A DNA stretch of 9,078 bases from positions 1-9,078 of the forward strand of contig JASBZD010000048.1 in assembly GCA_029983595.1 (NCBI GenBank), given 5' to 3'. This DNA comes from Peptoniphilaceae bacterium. Lineage in GTDB: Bacteria > Bacillota > Clostridia > Tissierellales > Peptoniphilaceae. The notes under the pieces were generated by a model. The model was not told the origin of the DNA and made no database searches. It was given only the letters and a program-made list of their open reading frames with translations. Position numbers and translations under genes: made by a program. How positions within the stretch are numbered: the stretch's first letter is position 1; every line of letters begins with the position of its first letter. Positions 1 to 6,650 of this stretch are shown in pieces.

Positions 1-293
1 TCGATTTCAGCCCCAACTATTTCATCTTTTCCATCTTTCATAATATGAAACTCATATGGTGGATAATCAGCACTAGTAGCTACTATTATCTTGCCACTAG
101 ACTTTACTTGATTTAATATAGAGCTTGAAATCTCTTCAGTATGAGGAACAATATCTACTTTAGATTTCTCAGCATTTTCATTATTTGTAAGCTCTTCTGT
201 CTCTGGAACTTCTGGATTATCTGTACATGAAGAAAGTGTAAATAGCATCATCATACAGAGTAACACCATAAAAACTTTCTTAAAACTTTTCAT
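1..293 (-). CDS. Amino-acid ABC transporter substrate-binding lipoprotein, 3' part beyond the left edge
   Basis: The first 97 codons of a minus-strand gene are visible; the rest lies outside the window. The product starts with a lipoprotein signal: basic MKSFKK, a hydrophobic run, then LSSC with the lipidated Cys at about residue 23. A hydrophilic linker rich in Glu and Asn follows, then the start of a mature domain with GKIIVATSADYPPYEF. The ADYPPYEF stretch is characteristic of the family 3 (polar amino acid) solute-binding proteins, so the role is extracellular capture of an amino acid for an ABC importer. The ATG at 291-293 has a strong GGAGGGGG ribosome binding site. A T-box leader directly upstream suggests expression rises when one tRNA is uncharged, which fits amino acid import. 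The exact substrate cannot be told from this fragment. Confidence 0.88.
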   Translation of the reverse strand, partial: MKSFKKVFMVLLCMMMLFTLSSCTDNPEVPETEELTNNENAEKSKVDIVPHTEEISSSILNQVKSSGKIIVATSADYPPYEFHIMKDGKDEIVGAEI

Positions 294-319
294 AATTTCC
301 CCCTCCTAAAATTACCCCT

Positions 320-369
320 AAAAAAAACCGCTAGTTCTATGCCCCTATAAGAGGCGATAAAACCGCGGT
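320..369 (-). terminator. T-box leader terminator
   Basis: On the minus strand ACCGC (365-369, part of the T-box core) can pair with GCGGT (327-331), enclosing a GCCTC/GGGGC hairpin, followed by a run of seven T (321-327). The T-box bulge bases cannot be in this hairpin and the antiterminator at once, as in the classical transcription-attenuation T-box design. Confidence 0.75.
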
Positions 370-560
370 ACCACTCTAATTATTCTTACATTTAAAAGAT
401 ATCTTTATAGCCTATAACGTGTGCTAACCGTATATCGATACTAAATTTCCCGATATAATCTCATTGGTTCTCTTCAGCAAGACTTACTCTATCAGCTTTC
501 ACCTAACCTGACTCTCTAAAAAGTAGCTTATCTAACTTACTCTCCAAATCTAAGATTGTT
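320..560 (-). ncRNA. T-box riboswitch (tRNA-sensing leader)
   Basis: On the minus strand the leader contains GAGTGGTACCGCGG (363-376), a close match to the T-box antiterminator core. The 5' part folds as a T-box Stem I. The base pairs AATCTTA with TGAGATT and TTGG with CCAA; then comes an internal loop, an upper stem, and a distal loop GTTAGGTGAAAG closed by GTCAG/CTGAT and preceded by AGAGAG. In this fold the specifier position after GAA reads GAG (470-472, Glu). ACC (Thr, 466-468) and CCA (Pro) are alternative readings, so the specifier is tentative. The bulge UGGU would match a tRNA with discriminator A. The leader precedes the amino acid binding protein at 1-293, as expected for starvation-induced uptake. 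Confidence 0.9.
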
Positions 561-566
561 TAGTCT

Positions 567-595
567 ATTCTAAATGAATATGAAATAAATGTCAA
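567..595 (-). promoter_or_regulatory. Sigma-A promoter of the T-box unit
   Basis: On the minus strand TTGACA (590-595), a 17-base spacer and TAGAAT (567-572) form a near-consensus housekeeping promoter. Transcription would start near 560, just before Stem I of the T-box. The -35 element starts five bases past the stop codon of the upstream membrane protein gene. Confidence 0.85.
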
Positions 596-599
596 TAGT

Positions 600-1238
600 T
601 TATTTAAATTTCCTTAGACCTACAAAAAGATATATTTGAGATATTATAAAAACTAATATCTTGATATAAGAAGGAATATTATAATCATTACTTAAGAAAA
701 TTACTATAACTGGGATTAAAATTAAAGCATATTTTTTAAAATTATAAAATGAAAATGCAGCAATTTGAATAAACCCAATAGTATATAAAGTTTTAATTAG
801 GCTATCTAGATACACATCTGTAATAAGAAGAGTATCACTTACAATAGATTTATCTGCATCGATAAAAATTTCATCAATAGCAGTTCCATATGTAGCCATA
901 ATTTTTGCAAGGTAACTAAATATCAGCGAAAGTATTATAGCATAGACGATATTACTAATTAGATTATATAAAAAGTAATTATTTCTAGTAATCCCCAAAT
1001 TTTTAGATAAATCAAGCATTCCTGTAATCTGTCTAATACAATAAACTATTAAAACTATAGTAAGTCCAAGCATTAAAAGTCCTGAATACATAACTGGAAA
1101 TAGAGTCTCTTTAGGTATGTTAGTTTTAATTAAAAATACAGCCACAGCTGATATAATAGCCATAAATATAACCATAACTATATTTTCTATAAACATCCTC
1201 TTTCCATTAAATTTCATAAGTTTTAGTGAAGCACTCAT
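600..1238 (-). CDS. ABC-2-type transporter membrane subunit (YtrABC-like locus)
   Basis: A 212-aa hydrophobic protein with about six predicted membrane segments (roughly residues 17-37, 49-68, 88-112, 145-165, 168-185 and 190-209). LGITRNNYFLYNL (81-93), between segments 2 and 3, resembles the 'GxSRxxFF' cytoplasmic motif common in ABC-2 permeases. It is the third gene of a GntR regulator - ATPase - permease operon, so it probably forms the membrane part of the exporter with the ATPase encoded just upstream. The ATG overlaps the ATPase stop as ATGA and has GGAGG seven bases ahead of it. Loci of this layout often respond to cell-envelope stress or antimicrobial peptides (established for some YtrABC-type systems). 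The substrate here is unknown. Confidence 0.8.
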   Translation of the reverse strand: MSASLKLMKFNGKRMFIENIVMVIFMAIISAVAVFLIKTNIPKETLFPVMYSGLLMLGLTIVLIVYCIRQITGMLDLSKNLGITRNNYFLYNLISNIVYAIILSLIFSYLAKIMATYGTAIDEIFIDADKSIVSDTLLITDVYLDSLIKTLYTIGFIQIAAFSFYNFKKYALILIPVIVIFLSNDYNIPSYIKILVFIISQIYLFVGLRKFK

Positions 1239-2110
1239 CTTAAATCCTCCTTATTCGTAATCATTACATATATATCTTGAAGCCCAAGTTTTTTTACCTC
1301 TATATCGTTAGACTTTAGATTTAAAATTTCATCTTGTGATAAATTATCATAAACTGATACAATTTTATTATCCATAATAGTTTTTTGATCTAGGATATTC
1401 TTATTTACAATAAATTTATCTACTAAATCCTTATTTCCAGAGATTTCAAATGATTTTTCGTTAAAACTATAAATATCCTCATTAACTATAAATTTTCCAT
1501 TATCTAAAATAATTACATCTTCTATAATTCTCTCTACCTCGTCAATAATATGAGTAGAAATAAAAACTGTTCGATTTTTCTTTTCAGTATCTTCTAACAA
1601 TAATTCATAAAACTTATATCTATGGTTTGCATCTAAAGCAGTAGAAGGCTCATCAAACAATAAAATTTCAGCCTCAGAGCTTAAACCAATTATTAGAGTA
1701 ATAAGATTTTTAAACCCATCAGAATATTTATTATATTTTTTATTTATATCAATATTAAATACCTTTACTAAATTTTCACAAGTAGAGTCATCCCATCCAT
1801 TTAATAGATCTTTACAAGCCTTAAAAATATTCTTTACTTTATCATCATTAAGCATATTAGGAATCATATCCTTCGATACAAGTAAAATCTTATCAGTAAT
1901 ATCCTGATTTTCTTTTATATCTATATCATCAAGTTTTACACTACCATCAAAATTTAAAATCTGATTAGACATAATTCTAAAAAGGGTCGTCTTACCAGCC
2001 CCATTACGCCCAAAAAGACCATAAATTTTTCCTTTTTCAAACTCAGCATTAATATTATCTAAAACTTTTTTATTGCCATAACTTTTATGTAAATTCTCTA
2101 TCCTAATCAT
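1235..2110 (-). CDS. ABC transporter ATP-binding protein (YtrB-like)
   Basis: A 291-aa nucleotide-binding subunit that should energise the membrane protein encoded next to it. Walker A is GRNGAGKTT (34-42), Walker B ILLFDEPSTALD (149-160), and the switch histidine is His187 in STHIIDEVE. The ABC signature is unusual: YSDGFKNL at 129-136 instead of LSGGQ, keeping Ser130 and Gly132. No clear Q-loop glutamine is seen in the expected region (LLVSKDM, 76-82). After about residue 215 there is an extension typical of ABC-2 exporter ATPases. The ATG lies inside the 3' end of the GntR gene (8-base overlap) and the stop overlaps the permease start, so all three genes are likely translated together. Confidence 0.9.
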   Translation of the reverse strand: MIRIENLHKSYGNKKVLDNINAEFEKGKIYGLFGRNGAGKTTLFRIMSNQILNFDGSVKLDDIDIKENQDITDKILLVSKDMIPNMLNDDKVKNIFKACKDLLNGWDDSTCENLVKVFNIDINKKYNKYSDGFKNLITLIIGLSSEAEILLFDEPSTALDANHRYKFYELLLEDTEKKNRTVFISTHIIDEVERIIEDVIILDNGKFIVNEDIYSFNEKSFEISGNKDLVDKFIVNKNILDQKTIMDNKIVSVYDNLSQDEILNLKSNDIEVKKLGLQDIYVMITNKEDLR

Positions 2111-2477
2111 TTTTTACCTCATCCCTATTTTTATCAAGCTCTTCTAAAAATCTATCTTTACTAATATTTAATCTATCCATCTCCCTAACTAAACTAGGGA
2201 TAAAATCATCAAAAAACTCTTTTTGTCTTTTTTCTAGAATAATATTATAAGCATCATCAGTTACAAACATACCCATACCTCGCTTTTTATATAAAATTCC
2301 CTCATCAACTAGGATATTTAAACCCTTTCTAGCAGTAGCAGGATTAATGCTAAATACCTTTTGAAAATCATTAGTAGAAGGAGTCTGATCATCATTTTTT
2401 AGATTTCCCTCAAGAATCTTATTTTCAATCATATCCACAATCTGCATAAAAATAGGCTTATCGTCATTGAACTTCAT
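2103..2477 (-). CDS. GntR-family transcriptional regulator, YtrA subfamily
   Basis: A 124-aa protein with an N-terminal winged helix-turn-helix (about residues 8-72), including PIFMQIVDMIE, a PSTNDFQKVFSINPATARKGL-type recognition region and the wing GILYKKRGMGMFV. The C-terminal part is only about 50 residues and helical, much shorter than the effector domains of FadR or HutC regulators. That size and the adjacent ABC genes are typical of the YtrA subfamily. The start ATG (2475-2477) has an AGGTGGTG ribosome binding site. It is first in its operon and likely represses it through the palindrome in its own promoter, but the ligand or stress signal cannot be read from the sequence. Confidence 0.9.
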   Translation of the reverse strand: MKFNDDKPIFMQIVDMIENKILEGNLKNDDQTPSTNDFQKVFSINPATARKGLNILVDEGILYKKRGMGMFVTDDAYNIILEKRQKEFFDDFIPSLVREMDRLNISKDRFLEELDKNRDEVKND

Positions 2478-2493
2478 AAATTCACCACCTTTT

Positions 2494-2519
2494 TAGTTAG
2501 TTACTTAAGTAATTAACTA
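2494..2519. promoter_or_regulatory. 26-bp palindromic operator candidate for the GntR regulator
   Basis: The 26 bases are an inverted repeat centred on ACTTAAGT with a single mismatched pair (2500/2513). The palindrome starts right after the -10 element of the GntR-ABC promoter and covers the likely transcription start, a placement that fits autorepression by steric block. That the adjacent GntR protein binds it is an inference from position and symmetry. Confidence 0.7.
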
Positions 2520-2520
2520 T

Positions 2521-2549
2521 ATAATACACCAAGCTTTATTTAATGTCAA
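2521..2549 (-). promoter_or_regulatory. Promoter of the GntR-ABC operon
   Basis: On the minus strand TTGACA (2544-2549) and TATTAT (2521-2526) are separated by exactly 17 bases. This is a strong sigma-A promoter, with the start expected near 2514, inside the palindromic operator candidate. Confidence 0.85.
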
Positions 2550-2577
2550 TAGGAATTTGATATGAAAATTTAGACAT

Positions 2578-2606
2578 TTGTTTATTTTTTATTTTTATAG
2601 TATTAT
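2578..2606 (+). promoter_or_regulatory. Possible promoter of the riboswitch-controlled operon
   Basis: TTGTTT (2578-2583), a 17-base spacer and TATTAT (2601-2606) give a start near 2613, just ahead of the cobalamin aptamer. A second option is TTGATA (2557-2562) with TTTATT (2581-2586) and an 18-base spacer, starting near 2593. The region is so AT-rich that neither is certain. Transcription diverges from the GntR promoter. Confidence 0.4.
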
Positions 2607-2611
2607 TTTCC

Positions 2612-2758
2612 TATATATTTTATAAATTGAATATTCGGAAGACGGGTGTAAATCCCGCACGGTCTCGCCACTGTGATAGGCAAGCTTTAATCTAATATGC
2701 CACTGAGAAATTGGGAAGGCAGATTTTAAGCGTCTGAGCCTTAAGTCAGGATACTATA
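2612..2758 (+). ncRNA. Cobalamin (B12) riboswitch aptamer
   Basis: The conserved elements appear in the right order: GGAAGACGGGTGTAAATCCCG, then the B12 box CGCCACTGTGA, then GCCACTGAG, TTGGGAAGGC, and finally GTCTGAGCC followed by AAGTCAGGATAC. This matches the class that binds adenosylcobalamin-type corrinoids, which usually switches expression off when the ligand is bound. The 5' limit is uncertain: TATAGTAT (2596-2603) is fully complementary to ATACTATA (2751-2758) and may be the closing P1 helix. The aptamer precedes the flavodoxin/radical SAM/ABC importer operon, so corrinoid level is probably a signal for that operon. Confidence 0.93.
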
Positions 2759-2770
2759 TTTTTTTGTTAT

Positions 2771-2807
2771 TACGAAGTATGATGGCAAAAGCTACTCTAT
2801 CTTCGTA
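2771..2807 (+). promoter_or_regulatory. Alternative hairpin of the riboswitch expression platform
   Basis: TACGAAG (2771-2777) pairs perfectly with CTTCGTA (2801-2807). This helix spans the 5' arm and uses the loop of the terminator hairpin at 2794-2813, so the two cannot form together; it looks like an antiterminator. Its loop carries ATGGCA, of which TGGC is complementary to the GCCA in the L5 region of the aptamer (CGCCACTG), a possible kissing-loop contact. Confidence 0.55.
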
Positions 2808-2819
2808 TAGAGTTTTTTT
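2794..2819 (+). terminator. Intrinsic terminator of the cobalamin riboswitch
   Basis: ACTCTAT (2794-2800) and ATAGAGT (2807-2813) form a 7-bp stem with a CTTCGT loop followed by six more T residues. It lies between the aptamer and the first gene, so it most likely aborts transcription depending on ligand. Confidence 0.75.
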
Positions 2820-2835
2820 ATTTAGGAGACATTTT

Positions 2836-3348
2836 ATGGAAAATACTTTAATTATTTATTCATCAAAGACAGGAAATACTAAAAAAGTAGCAATAGCAAT
2901 TCACGAGGTAAACCCAGATTCTAAAATTTTATCTTGCAATGAGGTAAATTTAGACGATATAAATCAGGCTGAATATATAATAATAGGTTATTGGATTGAT
3001 AAAGGAATGCCTGATAAAGAAGCACTTAAAATAATAGATAAAATTCATAATAAAAAAGTAGGTATATTCTTTACATTAGGCGCTTACCCAGACAGTGACC
3101 ACGCTACAAATATGTTAAATGAAGGATTAATTCTATTTGGCAAGAATAATAACGAAATAATATCAACTTTCTTATGTCAAGGTAGATTAAATCCAGCACT
3201 TACTAAGAGATTTGAATCTTTACCTGATTGGCATCCACATGCAATGGATGATGCAAGAAGAAAACGTCACAAAGATGCCGAAAGCCACCCAGATGAAGAT
3301 GATTTAAATAAAGCTAAAGAGATTTTTAAAGATTTTGGAAAGAATTAA
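2836..3348 (+). CDS. Flavodoxin-like protein (BilS-like family), first gene of the B12-switch operon
   Basis: A 170-aa cytoplasmic protein with a flavodoxin fold. The FMN phosphate loop is SSKTGNT (9-15) after the first strand, followed by GYWIDKG (51-57), FTLGAYP (79-85) and CQGRL (114-118). The tail carries HPHA (133-136) and a helical HPDEDDL segment. The pattern resembles the flavodoxin family that includes BilS of bilirubin-reduction loci (recalled family resemblance, not searched). It probably binds flavin and passes electrons, perhaps to the radical SAM enzyme encoded next, or reduces a tetrapyrrole or the cobalt of an imported corrinoid. The ATG at 2836 is chosen because AGGAGA lies six bases ahead. 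The reading frame extends upstream to a TTG at 2764, but that runs through the terminator. The stop overlaps the next start by one base. Confidence 0.85.
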   Translation: MENTLIIYSSKTGNTKKVAIAIHEVNPDSKILSCNEVNLDDINQAEYIIIGYWIDKGMPDKEALKIIDKIHNKKVGIFFTLGAYPDSDHATNMLNEGLILFGKNNNEIISTFLCQGRLNPALTKRFESLPDWHPHAMDDARRKRHKDAESHPDEDDLNKAKEIFKDFGKN

Positions 3349-4592
3349 TGCTAGATCTATCTTCAATATATAATAAACGGATAAAAAGTCACCATTTAAT
3401 GAGTGATTTTTCAAAATTTAAAGAAAAATATTGTAACTTATCTGAAATTTTAGAAGAAAAAAGTCAATCTGATTTAAATACGATCTATATCCACATACCT
3501 TTTTGTTCTAAAATATGCTCATTTTGTAATATGTCTAGATTTAATGGTGCAGCTGATAATGAATTTGTAGATATGTTAATAGAAAATATTAAACTTTTAG
3601 GTAATTCAAATATATCTAAAACTCAGTCTATAAATTCAATTTACTTCGGAGGCGGAACACCAACTACATTAAATGAGTATCAATTTGAAAGGATTTTTGA
3701 AGCGATTTATAGATTTTTTAAAATAACTTATGATGCTGAGATTTCAGTTGAAACTAGTCTTTCAGACTTATCAACTAATAAACTAAATACTCTTATAAAA
3801 CTTGGAGTAAATAGAATAAGTATTGGAGTCCAGACTTTTAACGATTCTGGACGTACATATTTTAAAAGACTAGGCAATGGCTATTATGCTATAGAAAAAA
3901 TTAAAGAATATAAAAATACAGGACTTAAAAATATTAATGCAGATTTGATTTATTGCTATCCTAATAGTTGTTATGAAGATACTCTTAAAGATATAAGAAT
4001 ATTGGATGAATTAGGCATTGGAGGATTTTCAATCTACTCTCTAATTACTTCAAAAAGAGGATTAGCGGAAAAAGACTTTTTTAGTTTAGAAGAAGAATAT
4101 GAGATATTTTATAAAAGTTATAATTTATCAAAAATGTTAGGTTATGAATTTTTTGAATTAACCAAAATGATAAAACCAGGTTATGATAATTATCAATATA
4201 TTGTTAATAGTCATAATAATAAGAATATTTTCCCAATTGGACCAGGAGCTGGCGGAAAATTAAATAATACTAAATTTAGAAATCCGCTTAATTTAGACAG
4301 TTATCTAGAATTTTTGAATAATTATGATAATTTTGATATAAATGTCTACTCTAAAGATCTATTTAATATCATTAAAGAGGCAAATAAAGTCCAATTTGGA
4401 ATAATATCAAAAGATTTTAAAAATAACTCTAATGAATTATCATCTTTTATAAATCAATTGAGTTATAAAAAACTAATAACTGATGAAAAGAATCACTATA
4501 AACTTACAGATATTGGAATATTTTTTGGAAATAATATTTATTCTGAATATTTTAAATTATTATCAGACTCTATAGATTTGGAGGGAATATGA
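3348..4592 (+). CDS. Radical SAM protein, HutW/ChuW-like (HemN/HemW superfamily)
   Basis: A 414-aa protein with the radical SAM CxxxCxxC cluster motif at Cys53, Cys57 and Cys60 (IPFCSKICSFC), an SAM-binding FGGGTPT (100-106), SIGVQTF (158-164) and a C-terminal winged-helix-like region. HemN and HemW also share IPFC and GGGTP. Where HemW usually has GAHS, this protein has GPGAGGK (298-304), and the residue after the third Cys is Asn rather than the Cys or Asp of HemN and HemW. Both features recall the HutW/ChuW/HmuW branch, whose known members open heme anaerobically by methyl transfer to give anaerobilin and free iron. Overlaps with both neighbours (TAATG and ATGA) tie it to the flavodoxin and to the importer. 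The substrate, heme or a corrinoid, is open. Confidence 0.8.
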   Translation: MLDLSSIYNKRIKSHHLMSDFSKFKEKYCNLSEILEEKSQSDLNTIYIHIPFCSKICSFCNMSRFNGAADNEFVDMLIENIKLLGNSNISKTQSINSIYFGGGTPTTLNEYQFERIFEAIYRFFKITYDAEISVETSLSDLSTNKLNTLIKLGVNRISIGVQTFNDSGRTYFKRLGNGYYAIEKIKEYKNTGLKNINADLIYCYPNSCYEDTLKDIRILDELGIGGFSIYSLITSKRGLAEKDFFSLEEEYEIFYKSYNLSKMLGYEFFELTKMIKPGYDNYQYIVNSHNNKNIFPIGPGAGGKLNNTKFRNPLNLDSYLEFLNNYDNFDINVYSKDLFNIIKEANKVQFGIISKDFKNNSNELSSFINQLSYKKLITDEKNHYKLTDIGIFFGNNIYSEYFKLLSDSIDLEGI

Positions 4593-5659
4593 AACATAAA
4601 AATATTTTATTTATTAGTATCGTATTTATACTTTTATTAACATCATGTACAAATAATTCCAACAATACAACTATTATTTCACCTAACAATAAAAAAGAAT
4701 ATAGTTCTGAAATTAGCTCTAATGAAAACAAAGATAAAAATAGACTATCTGTCGTGGAGGACGGTAACTATTTAATTGTAAATGATTATCAATCTGTAGA
4801 AACTAAAATCCCAAAAGATTTTAAAAGACCTGCAGTCTTATCAGGCACTCCTCTTACTATTTGGTATGACTTAGGCGGAAAATCTGTCGTTACTTCTAGA
4901 ATTTCCAAAAATTTAAAGCTTGATCCTAAATATGAAGATGAGATAAAAAATCTTCCAGAGGCTGGAGCTGTATTTTCTTTAAATATGGAGGCAGTAATTT
5001 CAGAAAATCCAGATTTAATAATAGCTCAAGTTGGTACTCAAGCAGATTATGCAAAAAAATTTAGAGATATGGGTTATCCAGTAATTACAACTTATATCAA
5101 AACATTTGATGATGTAATAAATACATATGAATCATTCGGAAAATTATTAAATAATGAACAAATGGCCAAAGAAAAAATAGATAGACTTGTGAATAAACGC
5201 AATGAACTAATATCAATGGCGCCAAAAGAGCCTAAATCCGTAGTTATATTGTATGTAACCGCTAATAATATAGCAGCTAAGTTAAATAAATCCATCGCAG
5301 GAGATATATCTAAAAGTCTAGGAATAAAAAATATTTTAGAAAATGCAAAACCTAACAAAATAGGATCAGAAAACGCTTACTTAGATGTTGAATATATTTT
5401 AGAGCATCAACCAGATATAATTTTAGTTACAAGTATGGTCTCTGATAATGAAGAAGCTAAAAGAATTATAGAAAATGAATTTGAAACCAATCCTGTATGG
5501 AAAGGTGTGAAAGCAATAGAAAATAACAATATTGTTTATCTACCCCAACAGTATTTTTTATATAATTCTGGTCCATTTTATGACAAAGCTATAGAATACT
5601 TAGCTCGCGCAGTATATCCAGAAATCTATGGTAACCTAAGTGAGTTTAATGATAAATAA
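4589..5659 (+). CDS. FecB/BtuF-type ABC transporter substrate-binding lipoprotein
   Basis: A 356-aa lipoprotein. The signal has a hydrophobic core and lipobox LTSC with Cys20, followed by a Ser/Asn-rich linker to about residue 52. The mature part shows the class III binding-protein pattern: RPAVLSGTPLTIWYDLGGK (80-98), LPEAGAVFSLNMEAV (122-136), PDLIIAQVG (141-149) and a long backbone helix around 185-205. Such proteins capture iron siderophores, heme or cobalamin outside the cell and deliver them to a FecCD/BtuC permease. The gene overlaps the radical SAM gene (ATGA) and the permease gene, so the importer is complete in this operon. The upstream B12 riboswitch favours a corrinoid ligand; the HutW-like neighbour leaves heme possible. 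Confidence 0.88.
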   Translation: MKHKNILFISIVFILLLTSCTNNSNNTTIISPNNKKEYSSEISSNENKDKNRLSVVEDGNYLIVNDYQSVETKIPKDFKRPAVLSGTPLTIWYDLGGKSVVTSRISKNLKLDPKYEDEIKNLPEAGAVFSLNMEAVISENPDLIIAQVGTQADYAKKFRDMGYPVITTYIKTFDDVINTYESFGKLLNNEQMAKEKIDRLVNKRNELISMAPKEPKSVVILYVTANNIAAKLNKSIAGDISKSLGIKNILENAKPNKIGSENAYLDVEYILEHQPDIILVTSMVSDNEEAKRIIENEFETNPVWKGVKAIENNNIVYLPQQYFLYNSGPFYDKAIEYLARAVYPEIYGNLSEFNDK

Positions 5660-6650
5660 GCTAAGCTTTAAAGATTTAAATAAATTTAAAATTATTATTA
5701 TATTGATTTTTATAATACTTTGTATATTTGCTTTTTTTCTTGGGAATATAATGGGAGCTACTAAAATCCCATTATTAACTATCTTCAGAGTTTTAAAATT
5801 AGAACCTAATATCCCAGAATATAATATTATTTTTAATATTAGACTTCCCAGAATGATTTTATGCCTATTAGTAGGTGCAAATCTTTCTTTATCTGGTGCG
5901 ATTTTACAAGGTGTAATGAATAATCCCCTAGCAGATCCTAGCATTATTGGAGTTTCCAGTGGTGCTGGACTATTTGGAATTGGCATGATAATTTTATTTC
6001 CCAGTTATACTCACATTGTCCCAATTGGAGCATTCTGCGGTGCTATGTTAGCATCTTTTCTAATTTATATTCTATCTTATAATGGAGGAATAGAACCAAA
6101 GAGAATTATTCTAGCTGGAGTAGCAGTATCTTTATTATTTGGTGCTGGAATTTCTTCTTTGATGGTATTTTTCTCTGATAGAGTTCCAGGTGCTCTTTCA
6201 TTTATGAATGGATCTTTTAGCAAGGTTTCATGGCCTGAAGTTAAAATGATTCTTCCATATTCATTAATTGGAATAGTTATATCTTTATTATTATCAGAAA
6301 AATTAAATATTCTAAAACTAGGTGATGACGTGGCAAGAGCAGTAGGTCTTAATGTAGAAAGATATAGACTAATATTTATTGCAATCGCATCACTTTTAGC
6401 AGCAAGCGCTGTAAGTGTAATTGGGTTATTAGGGTTTGTAGGATTAATAGTACCCCATACTGTAATGTTAATTTTAGGTGGAGACTATAATTATAGCTTA
6501 TTAGGTTCAATCTTTTTAGGCGGAGCATTAGTATCATTTTCTGATATATTTGCAAGAACTATATTAAGTCCATTTGAAATCCCTGTTGGAATAATTATGG
6601 CAGCTCTTGGTGTTCCATTTTTTATAATATTACTTAGGAATACATTATGA
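5640..6650 (+). CDS. FecCD/BtuC-type ABC transporter permease
   Basis: A 336-aa very hydrophobic protein with about ten membrane segments, normal for the FecCD family. Family signatures include RLPR (68-71), the NPLADPSIIGVSSGAG block starting at residue 95, GFVGLIVPH in the second half, the coupling region around GGDYNYSLLG, and the C-terminal IPVGIIMAALGVPFFIILLR. It would form the homodimeric channel for the substrate carried by the upstream binding protein, driven by the ATPase encoded next. The listed start is a GTG at 5640; an ATG at 5649 (MINKLSF) with AAGTGAG four bases ahead is equally possible and shortens the protein by three residues. Either start lies within the end of the binding-protein gene. 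The stop overlaps the ATPase start as ATGA. Confidence 0.92.
   Translation: MSLMINKLSFKDLNKFKIIIILIFIILCIFAFFLGNIMGATKIPLLTIFRVLKLEPNIPEYNIIFNIRLPRMILCLLVGANLSLSGAILQGVMNNPLADPSIIGVSSGAGLFGIGMIILFPSYTHIVPIGAFCGAMLASFLIYILSYNGGIEPKRIILAGVAVSLLFGAGISSLMVFFSDRVPGALSFMNGSFSKVSWPEVKMILPYSLIGIVISLLLSEKLNILKLGDDVARAVGLNVERYRLIFIAIASLLAASAVSVIGLLGFVGLIVPHTVMLILGGDYNYSLLGSIFLGGALVSFSDIFARTILSPFEIPVGIIMAALGVPFFIILLRNTL

Noticed and set aside
2596..2603. TATAGTAT read as the -10 element of the operon promoter
   Set aside because: Several -10-like hexamers overlap here in AT-rich DNA; its perfect complement at 2751-2758 makes a role in the aptamer P1 helix at least as likely, so it was not called as a promoter.
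2764..2835. N-terminal extension of the first flavodoxin from a TTG codon
   Set aside because: It runs through the riboswitch terminator and has no ribosome binding site, while the ATG at 2836 has AGGAGA at the right distance and gives the same 170-aa length as the paralogue.
3348..4592. Radical SAM gene as coproporphyrinogen III dehydrogenase HemN
   Set aside because: The fourth Cys after CxxxCxxC is missing and no other heme synthesis gene is nearby; the HutW-like GAGG motif and importer context point elsewhere.
5092..5358. Minus-strand reading frame of 88 codons
   Set aside because: It lies antisense inside the binding-protein gene, has no recognisable motif, and is a by-product of AT-rich coding sequence.
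5636..5986. Minus-strand reading frame of 116 codons
   Set aside because: It is antisense to the FecCD-type permease; its hydrophobic look comes from the complementary strand of membrane segments.
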